Shown here in pieces: positions 34,348 through 42,441 of a stretch of DNA of 64,000 nt. The translations under genes were made by a program, and so were the position numbers. The notes under the pieces are model-generated. The model was given only the letters and a program-made list of their open reading frames with translations, was not told where the DNA came from and made no database searches. Position 1 is the first letter of the stretch. Every line of letters starts with the position of its first letter. Source of the stretch: Nocardia flavorosea (GTDB lineage Bacteria; Actinomycetota; Actinomycetes; Mycobacteriales; Mycobacteriaceae); NCBI RefSeq assembly GCF_015477805.1, contig NZ_JADLQL010000005.1:124001-188000 (forward strand), given 5' to 3'.

Positions 34348-36597
34348 ATGACGACTTCGATCGACCCGGCGCTGGTTGCCCGCCTGTCCGGCGAGTTCGA
34401 CTCCCTTGCCGGTGAATTCACCGCACTCGGCGGACAGATGAACACCCTGGGCCGCGACCTTGCCTCCCTGCACCGGCAGGTGCAGTCGGTGGCGTCGGCG
34501 CGCACCGATTCGCCGGGTACCGCGGCCTCGCCCCGGCCGGTTCCCGGCGAGAGCGATCTGCCCGAGTGCGCAACGACCGGCACCGGTCATCAGCCCGGCG
34601 GGGTGGCGGCAGGCATCGGTCATGCAACGGAACAGACCGCGGCATCATCCGGCGCTCCGCCGGGCAGGGTGCCGTCGTCCGGTGTGGGCGTCGGCGGGGT
34701 GCACACACCGGCCCAGCCGGACCCGGCCTCTTCTGCGGGAGAGGCCGCGTCCGGCGCCGGGGCTGCACCACCCGCACCGGCGACCACAGCGACTCCGGCG
34801 AGCACACACGCACAGCCGGCACCGGAACCGCGCGCCCCGTGGACACAGCCACCCGGCGCTGCGTGGCAGCACGGCCGGCCCACCACGACAGCCGGAATGT
34901 ACCGGCACGCGATGAGCCAGGTTCCGCCCCCGCGTACCACTCCCCCGCCGCGCGGCCCGGTCCCGCCGCGCGGCGATGTCCCCGGCTCCGGCCCACCGTC
35001 CCCGCCGTGGTGGCAGCGGGAGGGCGTCATCAGCCGGTTGCTCGCGGTCGCCGGGGTGGCGGTCACGCTCATCGGTGTCGTGATGCTGCTGGTTCTCGCG
35101 GCGCAGGCCGGGATCTTCGGACCGGTGCCGCGGGTGGTCGCCGGCGGGGTTCTCTCCGTCGCGCTGGTGGGCGCCGGGATGCGTGTGTTCCGGCGGCCCG
35201 GCGGCCGGGTGGGCGCGATCGCGCTCGCGGCCACCGGGTTCGCGGGCGCTTACCTCGACGTCGTGGCGATGACCACGATCTACGACTGGTTGCACCCGGT
35301 GCCCGGATTCGCTGCTGCCCTCGGTATCGCGGCGGCCGGGGTCGGGCTGGCGGTGCAGTGGCGGTCACAACCGCTGGCCGTGCTGGTGGTGGCGGGAGCT
35401 GCGGTGCTCGCGCCGTTCGTCACGACCGAACTCGCCCTGCTCGCCTTCTTGATCGTGCTGCAGGTGACCTGCGTCCCGGTGCAGATGCGGTACGACTGGC
35501 CGTTCCTCCATCTGGTGCGCACAGTGCCCGCGGTGCTGGCCATCCACCTCACGATTCTGGCGTTCGTGATCGAACAGCCCGGCGACCGCAGGACGCTGGT
35601 CCTCGCGGCGGCGACGGCGGTGGCGGCGGCCGGCCTGGTCGGCGCGATCCTGGTGACACGGCAGCGGCCGGGCGATCTCGTCGCGAGCCTGACCTGCGCG
35701 CTGGCCATCACACCGCTGCTCGCCGCACCCGCCCTGGTCGACCGGCCGGCCGCGACCATCCTGTCCGCGGGTTACGCGGTGGTTCTGCTGGCGGTAGCCG
35801 CGACCGCGCTGGTCCCGAAACTGCGTGATATCGCCCGCATCCCGGGCCATACCGCGATCGTGGCCGGCACCGGCGGCTCCTTCGCTGCACTGGAAGCCGT
35901 CTGGGGCGTCACCACCGGGTCCACCTTGCCGTTCGGGCTCCTGCTCGTGGCCGCGTGCTATCTGGGCGTCGCAGGCCAGGCGCGGAACCGAGTCGCGGCG
36001 CTGTTCGGCAGCTGCTATGCGGTACTCGGCGGTATCGGCCTGTTCACCGTCGCCGATCCGGAAACCCTGTCCGTTTCCCGTCGGGCCGTCGAAGAGCTGA
36101 GTGCTCCGACCGCCGCGGCCGCGATCGCGGGCCTGGGTGTACTCGCGGTGGCGCTGTGGACACTGCGCCGGATATTCGGCACGACCACCGACGAATCGGT
36201 GATCACCCTGCTGTGGATCGGTGCCAGCGGGGCGGCCCTCTACCTGGTGACCACGGCGGCGGTCGCGCTGGGTGTCGCCGCCGGCGCCGCGGACGGATTC
36301 ATCGTCGGCCACTGCGTATCCACCATCGTCTGGATGGCCGCAGCGCTGGCCGCCCTCCTGTACGGCCTGCGGCATCTGGGTGCGGAGGCCTCGGCCACGG
36401 TGAAGGTCGCGCTGGGTTCCGGGCTGCTGGTCACCGCCGCGGCCCTGGCGAAACTGTTCCTGTTCGACCTGGCGACGCTGGACGGCCTGATCCGGGTAGC
36501 GGCCTTCCTGATGGTCGGAATCCTGTTGCTGGTCGCCGGAACACGCTATGCCCGGGCATTCGCCGAAACGGGGTCGCGGGAGTCCGGGGCCGCGTAG
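34348..36597 (+). CDS. DUF2339 multi-pass membrane protein
   Basis: 749 residues. The N-terminal amphipathic helix (residues 1-50, LVARLSGEFDSLAGEFTALG) is followed by about 170 residues of Pro/Ala/Gly-rich linker and then roughly 18-20 hydrophobic segments from VISRLLAVAGVAVTLIGVVM (near 230) to FLMVGILLLVAGTRYARAF at the end. DUF2339 proteins are large polytopic membrane proteins of unknown function. No catalytic motif seen. Two hairpins follow the stop. Confidence 0.85.
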   Translation: MTTSIDPALVARLSGEFDSLAGEFTALGGQMNTLGRDLASLHRQVQSVASARTDSPGTAASPRPVPGESDLPECATTGTGHQPGGVAAGIGHATEQTAASSGAPPGRVPSSGVGVGGVHTPAQPDPASSAGEAASGAGAAPPAPATTATPASTHAQPAPEPRAPWTQPPGAAWQHGRPTTTAGMYRHAMSQVPPPRTTPPPRGPVPPRGDVPGSGPPSPPWWQREGVISRLLAVAGVAVTLIGVVMLLVLAAQAGIFGPVPRVVAGGVLSVALVGAGMRVFRRPGGRVGAIALAATGFAGAYLDVVAMTTIYDWLHPVPGFAAALGIAAAGVGLAVQWRSQPLAVLVVAGAAVLAPFVTTELALLAFLIVLQVTCVPVQMRYDWPFLHLVRTVPAVLAIHLTILAFVIEQPGDRRTLVLAAATAVAAAGLVGAILVTRQRPGDLVASLTCALAITPLLAAPALVDRPAATILSAGYAVVLLAVAATALVPKLRDIARIPGHTAIVAGTGGSFAALEAVWGVTTGSTLPFGLLLVAACYLGVAGQARNRVAALFGSCYAVLGGIGLFTVADPETLSVSRRAVEELSAPTAAAAIAGLGVLAVALWTLRRIFGTTTDESVITLLWIGASGAALYLVTTAAVALGVAAGAADGFIVGHCVSTIVWMAAALAALLYGLRHLGAEASATVKVALGSGLLVTAAALAKLFLFDLATLDGLIRVAAFLMVGILLLVAGTRYARAFAETGSRESGAA

Positions 36598-36613
36598 CAC
36601 GACCCCGCCTCGG

Positions 36614-36629
36614 ACGGTCCGCAGACCGT
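36614..36629 (+). terminator. Hairpin 1 after the DUF2339 gene
   Basis: ACGGTC-CGCA-GACCGT followed by TTTTCC: a 6-bp stem with a short T-run, 17 bp after the stop. Confidence 0.45.
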
Positions 36630-36650
36630 TTTCCGGGCCCGGCCCGGCCG

Positions 36651-36694
36651 CGGCCGCCGCTGCGCACTCCCCTCCGGGTCCGCAGCGGCGGCCG
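36651..36694 (+). terminator. Hairpin 2 after the DUF2339 gene
   Basis: A 14-bp perfect stem (36651-36664 with 36681-36694) and a 16-nt loop, followed by TTTCGT. The strongest terminator candidate at this end; it could also stop bioA transcripts. Confidence 0.6.
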
Positions 36695-37106
36695 TTTCGT
36701 GGGCCGTGGCCGCCGCGATTCGCGCGGCTGTGTGGGGCCCATCTCGTGAGCGACGGGCGCACGCTTTCGCCACCGCATCGCCCTTGTCCCTCCTCGGCTA
36801 CCTTGTGACAGCTACCGGCACGTCACTCCCATGGCCACCGGCGTCTCGGCACGACGGAACCAGTGATCCACGACCTCCGCCGGCGCTGCCCGGTACAGAC
36901 GCCCGAAGCGAAGCCGGGCGCGAACCGAAATCGGCAGCCCCGTCGCGACGAACGCCAGCCACCGGCACGCGGGCTCGACGAGCCGGCGGCAGCGCTTGCG
37001 GGCCGCCGGCCGTACTGCTCCTCACCCGGCACGAGGTCTCGCCTCCCGCACCCGGTGTCAAGCTGGAAGCCGGGGTACGCCGCCCGGCCGGTATCGAGGT
37101 GTTCCC

Positions 37107-38405
37107 TCACGATCGCACGTCCCCGGTGCGCGCCGCGGCGACCATCGCGCGTGTGACGGTGCCGAGGTCCGCGGGATCGCTGATGAACGGCGGCATGGCG
37201 TAGACGAGATCGCGGAACGGCCGGATCCAGGCGCCGGCGTCGACAGCCGCGGCCGTGGCCGCGCGCATATCCACCGGGCGGTCGAGCTGGATAACCCCGA
37301 TCCCGCCGAGTACCCGCACGTCGATGACTCCCGCAAGCTCGCGGGCCGGTGCCAGCCCGGCGCGCAGCCCGTGCTCCAGCCGCGCGACCTCACCGCGCCA
37401 ATCCCGGGAGAGCAGCAGTTCGATGGAGGCGACCGCGACCGCGCAGGCCAGCGGGTTGCCCATGAAGGTCGGTCCGTGCATGAGACCGCCGTGGGCCGCG
37501 CTGATTGTTTCGGCGAGTTCGGTGGTGCACAGTGCCGCGGCGAGTGTCAGATAGCCGCCGGTGAGTGCCTTCCCCACGCACATGACATCGGGTGACACCG
37601 CGGCGTGGTCGGCCGCGAACAGTGTTCCGGTGCGGCCGAATCCGGTGGCGATCTCGTCGAATATCAGCAGCACCCCGTGTTCGTCGCAGAGCCGGCGCAG
37701 ATCGGCCAGGTAGCGGGGGTCGTGCCAGCGCATCCCGCCGGCGCCCTGTACCACGGGCTCCACGATCACGGCGGCGAGTCCGGCGGCATTGCGGGCGACG
37801 GTCTCTTCCAGTTCACGCACGTAGTCCGGCCGGTACTCCCGGGGCGGCGCGGAGACGAAGATCTGCTCGGCCAGCACGTCGGTCCACAGCGCGTGCATGC
37901 CACCGTCGGGATCGCAGACACTCATCGGGGTGAAGGTGTCGCCGTGATACCCACCGCGCCAGGTGAGCAGGCGGCGTTTGCCGGGTTTGCCCACCGACCG
38001 CCAGTACTGCAGGCACATCTTCACCGCGACCTCGATCGATACCGAACCGGAGTCGCAGAGGAACACCTTGTCCAGACCGGCGGGGGTGTGCCGCACCAGG
38101 AGTTCGCAGAGGCGGACGGCGGGTTCGTGGGTGAGCCCGCCGAACATGACATGGCTCATCCGTCCCGCCTGCTCCGCCAGTGCCGCATCGAGGACCGGAT
38201 GCCGGTAGCCGTGCACGGCCGCCCACCACGAGCTCATTCCGTCGACGAGTTGCCGCCCGTCGGCGAGGGTGAGCCGGGTACCCGAGGCCGAGGCGACGAC
38301 CAGGGGTTCGGTGCCGGCCGGGAATCCGCCGTAGGGATGCCACACGTGGCGCGCATCCAGCGCCGAGATCTGCGCCGCGGTGAGCGGCGCGGCAGCAACG
38401 GTCAC
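37107..38405 (-). CDS. bioA: Adenosylmethionine-8-amino-7-oxononanoate aminotransferase
   Basis: PLP enzyme making 7,8-diaminononanoate with SAM as amino donor. About 432 residues. RHVWHPYGGFP, GMSSWWAAVHGYRHP (substrate Trp-Trp), CDSGSVSIEVAVKM, TWRGGYHGDTFTPMSV, IFDEIATGFGRTG and the PLP Lys in CVGKALTGGYL. Start at GTG 38405 with GAGGAC upstream; ATG 38417 is an alternative. It has its own BioQ box and is separated from bioFD by 8.7 kb in opposite orientation. Confidence 0.96.
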   Translation of the reverse strand: MTVAAAPLTAAQISALDARHVWHPYGGFPAGTEPLVVASASGTRLTLADGRQLVDGMSSWWAAVHGYRHPVLDAALAEQAGRMSHVMFGGLTHEPAVRLCELLVRHTPAGLDKVFLCDSGSVSIEVAVKMCLQYWRSVGKPGKRRLLTWRGGYHGDTFTPMSVCDPDGGMHALWTDVLAEQIFVSAPPREYRPDYVRELEETVARNAAGLAAVIVEPVVQGAGGMRWHDPRYLADLRRLCDEHGVLLIFDEIATGFGRTGTLFAADHAAVSPDVMCVGKALTGGYLTLAAALCTTELAETISAAHGGLMHGPTFMGNPLACAVAVASIELLLSRDWRGEVARLEHGLRAGLAPARELAGVIDVRVLGGIGVIQLDRPVDMRAATAAAVDAGAWIRPFRDLVYAMPPFISDPADLGTVTRAMVAAARTGDVRS

Positions 38406-38755
38406 GAAGGTCCTCATCCGGGAGACGGCGGCCACCCGCGGGCGACCTGAACACCGTTCAAGTTACCAAAGTCGATCGACGGTTCCGACGACCCCGCACG
38501 AGGCCGGCCCGAGCACGCCTGCGGTATCCGGTGGCGGGCCGGTCACGACTCCCGAGTCAGGAGTGCCGACGGCCGACCGGGGGCCACACCGTGACCGCAC
38601 GACCGGGCCCGGCCACCGCGACCCGCCGACGCCAGGACCTCCCGCCGGGCATAGCCCACCCCGCCGACGGCAGCCGGCCGGGACAAGGTGACCAACGACC
38701 ACCTCCGCGATCGACGCCGTCGGCCACGACACCGGCAGTTCTCGGCACCGACGGC
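38406..38755. other. 350-bp spacer upstream of bioA
   Basis: Contains BioQ box 4 and hence the bioA promoter. Beyond about 38470 it is GC-rich with no supported gene. Confidence 0.45.
38448..38460. promoter_or_regulatory. BioQ box 4 (bioA)
   Basis: TGAAC-ACC-GTTCA, 43 bp upstream of the bioA start. Same arms as boxes 1-3; only the 3-nt centre differs. Confidence 0.8.
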
Positions 38756-39223
38756 TTATCGCTGCGGCTCACCGGCGCTCTCGTCCGGCGTAGCGCCGAG
38801 AACGCCCACAACTCGTGTGAGCAGATCCAGCAACTCGGCCATACCCACTTCCCCGACCGCACACGTGATACGCCGCTCGATTCCGGCAATCCGCTCCGCG
38901 GCCAGCACCAGCGCGGCCCGGCCCGCCGGGGTGCACACCACCTGCCGGGCCCGCCGGTCGACCGGATCCACCTGCCGGCGCACCAGCCCCGCACTTTCCA
39001 GCTGCCCCACGAGTTCGCCCATCGACTGCTGCGTCATCCCCGCCGCCTGCGCCAGTTCGCCCACCCTCGATCCGGCCGGGTCGAGGTAGCGGAATACCGC
39101 ATAGTGGGCGGGGCGCAGGTCGGCGGACAGCCGGGCCCGCAATTCGGCGTTCAATTCGCCCTCGACTGCTCTGGCGGCAAGGGTGAGCAGTTTCAGGAGG
39201 GAGGGAGATTCGGGCGTTGACAT
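38756..39223 (-). CDS. MarR family transcriptional regulator
   Basis: 155 residues. Winged helix: PAHYAVFRYLDPAGSRVGEL, recognition helix MTQQSMGELVGQLESAGLV, wing RQVDPVDRRARQVVCTPAG; long terminal helices for dimerisation. ATG 39223 is 7 nt after TAACCT on the minus strand. Divergent from the cupin gene 29 bp away, with a palindrome over its own -10. It therefore probably represses itself and the cupin gene. Confidence 0.9.
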   Translation of the reverse strand: MSTPESPSLLKLLTLAARAVEGELNAELRARLSADLRPAHYAVFRYLDPAGSRVGELAQAAGMTQQSMGELVGQLESAGLVRRQVDPVDRRARQVVCTPAGRAALVLAAERIAGIERRITCAVGEVGMAELLDLLTRVVGVLGATPDESAGEPQR

Positions 39224-39228
39224 AATAC

Positions 39229-39241
39229 AAAGGTTACCTTT
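39229..39241. promoter_or_regulatory. MarR operator candidate, over the leaderless -10 of the marR gene
   Basis: AAAGG-TTA-CCTTT, a 13-bp palindrome in the 29-bp divergent gap. It covers the minus-strand TAACCT -10 (39231-39236) of the MarR gene. Confidence 0.6.
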
Positions 39242-39252
39242 CTAATTGTTCT

Positions 39253-39795
39253 ATGAGCTCCCCGGCCCTCACCTTCCGCAACGGCCATCGCGTCACCCTG
39301 GTCGATCAGGGAAGCGACCACCGCGGCCCGTATCTGCGTCTGCGCCACGACCTTCCCGAACCCGGCCGCCAGGCCGGACCCCACTGGCATCCGACACTCA
39401 CCGAAGAGTGGACGGTGCGCCGGGGCGCGGCGCGATTCCGGATCGACGGCCACGAGATCCTCGCGCGACCGGGCGATACCGTCACAGCCCCCGCGCGCGC
39501 GGTGCACGAATTCCACAACGAAGCACCGGATACCGTGCTCGACCACGAGATCCGGCCACCCCTGCGGCATTGGCAGATGTTCACCTTGTGGAGCGCCTTG
39601 GACGAGGCCGGCGCCACCACCGGTTCCGGCATACCCCGCAATCCGCTGGCACTCGCCCTGCTCTGGGAACTACAGGATGGATACCTGGCCGGAATACCCC
39701 CCTGGCTGCAACGCACCACTCTCGGAACCCTCGCCGCTATCGCCCGGCGAACCGGTTACGCCCGCTGGCTGCCCATGGCGAACGAGCCGAACTGA
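39253..39795 (+). CDS. Cupin domain protein
   Basis: 180 residues. Cupin motif 1 is visible as PGRQAGPHWHPTLTEEWTV (HxH...E, with RRG after it) and motif 2 as RPGDTVTAPARAVHEFHNEA (PG...H). The C-terminal helical part (PLRHWQMFTLWSALDE, WLQRTTLGTLAAIARR) is seen in small stand-alone cupins. A metal-dependent role is possible; the substrate is unknown. Divergent from and probably controlled by the MarR gene. Confidence 0.85.
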   Translation: MSSPALTFRNGHRVTLVDQGSDHRGPYLRLRHDLPEPGRQAGPHWHPTLTEEWTVRRGAARFRIDGHEILARPGDTVTAPARAVHEFHNEAPDTVLDHEIRPPLRHWQMFTLWSALDEAGATTGSGIPRNPLALALLWELQDGYLAGIPPWLQRTTLGTLAAIARRTGYARWLPMANEPN

Positions 39796-39839
39796 GCAGT
39801 CGACCAGCGGCCCCCGGCGGAACTTCGCCGGAATCGCGC

Positions 39840-39845
39840 TAGGGT
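39840..39845 (+). promoter_or_regulatory. -10 element upstream of treY, leaderless type
   Basis: TAGGGT, 7 nt, then ATG 39853 of a 31-codon open frame. The transcript would continue into treY. Confidence 0.4.
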
Positions 39846-39852
39846 TTTGACC

Positions 39853-39948
39853 ATGCGCGCGTCCGACCCGCTGCCCGAGCGTGCGGCACCCCCTCCCGAA
39901 TCGCCGGATCTCACCCGGCCACGGGGCCACGCCTACCATCCACGGTGA
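39853..39948 (+). CDS. Possible 31-residue leader ORF before treY
   Basis: Begins at ATG 39853 placed like a leaderless start, Pro/Arg-rich, ends in TGA at 39948, 72 bp before treY and in the same frame as treY. No ribosome site or homology. It may be a short leader peptide or simply noise in a 5' untranslated region. Confidence 0.2.
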   Translation: MRASDPLPERAAPPPESPDLTRPRGHAYHPR

Positions 39949-40020
39949 CCCGCACCCCGCCGAAGAGCGCGCAGCCCACATCCGTCCGCCGTGCCACCCC
40001 GAGACCCGACCGAGAACCGT

Positions 40021-42423
40021 ATGCCCGCAGACCCGCCGCGTTTTCGCCCCACTCCGCGATTCACCCCGGTCCGCAGCACCTACCGGCTACAGCTGCGACC
40101 GGACGGCCTCACCTTCACACAGGCCGCGGCGATCGCGGAGTACCTCCAGCAGCTCGGGGTCTCCCATATCTACCTGTCGCCGGTGATGACCGCCGCGCGC
40201 GGTTCCACACACGGCTACGACGTCACCGACCCCACCGCCGTCTCCCCCGCGCTCGGCGGGCCGGTCGGCTTGAAGGTCCTGGCCGACGAAGCGCGCAACC
40301 GCGGTATGGGACTGATCATGGATCTGGTCCCCAATCATGTGGGAGTCGCGGACCCGCAGCAGAATCCCTGGTGGTGGCATGTGTTGCAGTACGGCCGTAC
40401 CTCGCAGTTCGCTCCCTTCTTCGATATCGACTGGAGTCCGGGCAACGGTGTCGGTGGGCGGCTGGCGCTGCCGGTGCTGCGCAGCGAGAACGATCCGGCC
40501 GCACTGAGCGTCGACCGGTCCGGGCCCGAACCGCTGCTGGCACTCTACGATCTGCGCTTCCCGATCGCGCCGGGCACCGACGGCGACAATGCGCTGCGCA
40601 TCCACGACAAACAGCACTACCGGCTGGTGAGCCGCAAATCCGGGATCTGCGGCTACCGCCGCTACCTGTCGATCGACGGTCTGGCCGCGCTGCGCCAGGA
40701 GGATCCGCACGTTTTCGAGGCCACTCACCGCGAGCTGGCGGCCTGGTGCGAACACGATCTCATCGACGGCGTCCGGGTGGACCATCCCGACGGACTGGCC
40801 GATCCGACAGAGTACCTGCAGCGGCTGCGCCGGCTGATCGGCCCGAACCGGCTACTGCTGGTGGAGAAGACACTCGCCAACCGCGAACCGCTCGACCCCA
40901 CCCTGCCGATCGACGGCACCACCGGCTATGACACCCTCGCCGATTTCGGCGGTGTCCTGCTCGAACCCGCGGGCGAGCCGATCCTCACCGAACTGTCCCG
41001 GCACATCACCGGCCACGGCAGCGACCGCGTCTGGGTGGGCGAGAAAGAACATCGCATCAAACGAGCGGTCGCGGAAAGTATCCTCCTGCCGGAGATTCGC
41101 CGTCTGGTCGCCGCGATCAAACAGGATGCGGGCGCCGCGGATTTCGACACCATGGCGCTCACCAACGCCACCATCGAGGTGCTGTCGTTCCTGCCGGTGG
41201 CGCGGGCCGACTACACCCCGCTCGCGGGCATGATCAGCGCGGTGCTGGCCGAGGTGGAGAAACGCAACGCCGAACTGCGGGTACCGCTGTCGGTGCTGGT
41301 GACGGCGCTGACCCGGGGCGCGACCGCATGGAGCCGATTCCATCAGGTGAGTACCGCGATCGGCGCGAAGGCCGTGGAGGACATCCTGTTCTACCGCGCG
41401 GTGCGGCTGGTCTCGCTTCAGGAACTCGGTGGGAATCCGGCCCGTTTCGGTCGTACGGTCAACGAATTCCATCTCGCCAACGCCTCGCGTGCGCTGCGCT
41501 GGCCCGCCTCGATGACCACCCTGTCCACTCACGACACCAAACGCGGCGAGGATGTGCGGGCGCGGATCGGGATCCTGTCCCAGGTGCCGCGGATGTGGGC
41601 GCGGGCGGTGACCCTGTGGCTGGAAAAGCTGCCGCCGCCCGACGGCGCGACCGCATTGTTCCTACTCCAGAACATGTTCGGGATGTGGCCGGCCGACGGC
41701 CGGCCCGCGTCCTCGGTGCCCGGGCTGCGCGAGCGTGTGCACCGCTTCGCCGAAAAGGCGATGCGCGAATCCGGGCTGCACACCGCCTGGGAGGAGCCCG
41801 ACCTCGAGTTCGAGAACGCGGTGCACACCTGGCTGGACCAGGTGATCGACGGCCCGGTGGGCCGCCAGCTCACCGATCTGGCACACGATCTGGCACCGCA
41901 CGCCTGGTCGGATTCGCTGGCCCAGAAGCTGCTGCAGCTGTGCGCGCCGGGTATCCCGGATATCTACCAGGGTTGCGAGATCTGGGAGGACTCCCTGGTC
42001 GATCCGGACAACCGGCGCCCGGTGGATTTCGGCTCCCGCATCGCGATGCTGCACACTCTCACCACCACCCCGGCCCTGGATATCACCGGAGCCGCGAAGA
42101 TGTGGGTGGTGGCGTATGCGCTGTGGCTGCGCCGGGAACGGCCGGAATGTTTCGTCGGCGGCAGCTATACGCCGGTATTCGGGCACGGAGAACACGCCGG
42201 CAATCTGGTCGCCTACGGGCGCGGGCGGGCCGGGGCGGACCCGGAAATCCTCGTGGCGGTGACCCGGCACAGTGTGGCCATCGGCGAAACAGGCTGGGGG
42301 GATACCTATCTCGAACTGCCGTCCGGGTCGTGGACCGACCGGCTCACCGGCCACACCTTCCAGAACCGCGCCCGGACCGAGAAACTGTTCGCTCGCCTGC
42401 CGGTCGCGCTGCTGGTCCGCTGA
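40021..42423 (+). CDS. treY: Maltooligosyl trehalose synthase
   Basis: GH13 enzyme turning the reducing-end glucose of maltodextrins into a trehalosyl unit. About 800 residues. RSTYRLQLRPDGLTFTQAAA, HIYLSPVMTAARGSTHGYDV, LIMDLVPNHVG, nucleophile Asp in IDGVRVDHPDGLADP, acid Glu in LLLVEKTL, third Asp in STHDTKRGEDVRARI, and GIPDIYQGCE at the C-terminal side. ATG 40021 chosen; the upstream GTG 39991 is in frame. TreZ and TreX, its usual neighbours, are not in the window. Confidence 0.95.
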   Translation: MPADPPRFRPTPRFTPVRSTYRLQLRPDGLTFTQAAAIAEYLQQLGVSHIYLSPVMTAARGSTHGYDVTDPTAVSPALGGPVGLKVLADEARNRGMGLIMDLVPNHVGVADPQQNPWWWHVLQYGRTSQFAPFFDIDWSPGNGVGGRLALPVLRSENDPAALSVDRSGPEPLLALYDLRFPIAPGTDGDNALRIHDKQHYRLVSRKSGICGYRRYLSIDGLAALRQEDPHVFEATHRELAAWCEHDLIDGVRVDHPDGLADPTEYLQRLRRLIGPNRLLLVEKTLANREPLDPTLPIDGTTGYDTLADFGGVLLEPAGEPILTELSRHITGHGSDRVWVGEKEHRIKRAVAESILLPEIRRLVAAIKQDAGAADFDTMALTNATIEVLSFLPVARADYTPLAGMISAVLAEVEKRNAELRVPLSVLVTALTRGATAWSRFHQVSTAIGAKAVEDILFYRAVRLVSLQELGGNPARFGRTVNEFHLANASRALRWPASMTTLSTHDTKRGEDVRARIGILSQVPRMWARAVTLWLEKLPPPDGATALFLLQNMFGMWPADGRPASSVPGLRERVHRFAEKAMRESGLHTAWEEPDLEFENAVHTWLDQVIDGPVGRQLTDLAHDLAPHAWSDSLAQKLLQLCAPGIPDIYQGCEIWEDSLVDPDNRRPVDFGSRIAMLHTLTTTPALDITGAAKMWVVAYALWLRRERPECFVGGSYTPVFGHGEHAGNLVAYGRGRAGADPEILVAVTRHSVAIGETGWGDTYLELPSGSWTDRLTGHTFQNRARTEKLFARLPVALLVR

Positions 42424-42441
42424 GCGCTTCGGCGCGACCGG

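Larger units (their letters stand above)
36598..37106. other. 509-bp spacer between convergent genes
   Basis: Holds two terminator-like hairpins near the DUF2339 stop. The rest shows no supported gene. A minus-strand frame at 36823-37110 overlaps the bioA stop by 4 bp but is Arg/Gly/Ser-rich and unlike any known protein. Confidence 0.4.

Noticed and set aside
36823..37110. Frame overlapping the bioA stop by 4 bp, as if a coupled gene
   Set aside because: The product is Arg/Ser/Gly-rich low-complexity sequence with no recognisable domain; the overlap is probably chance.
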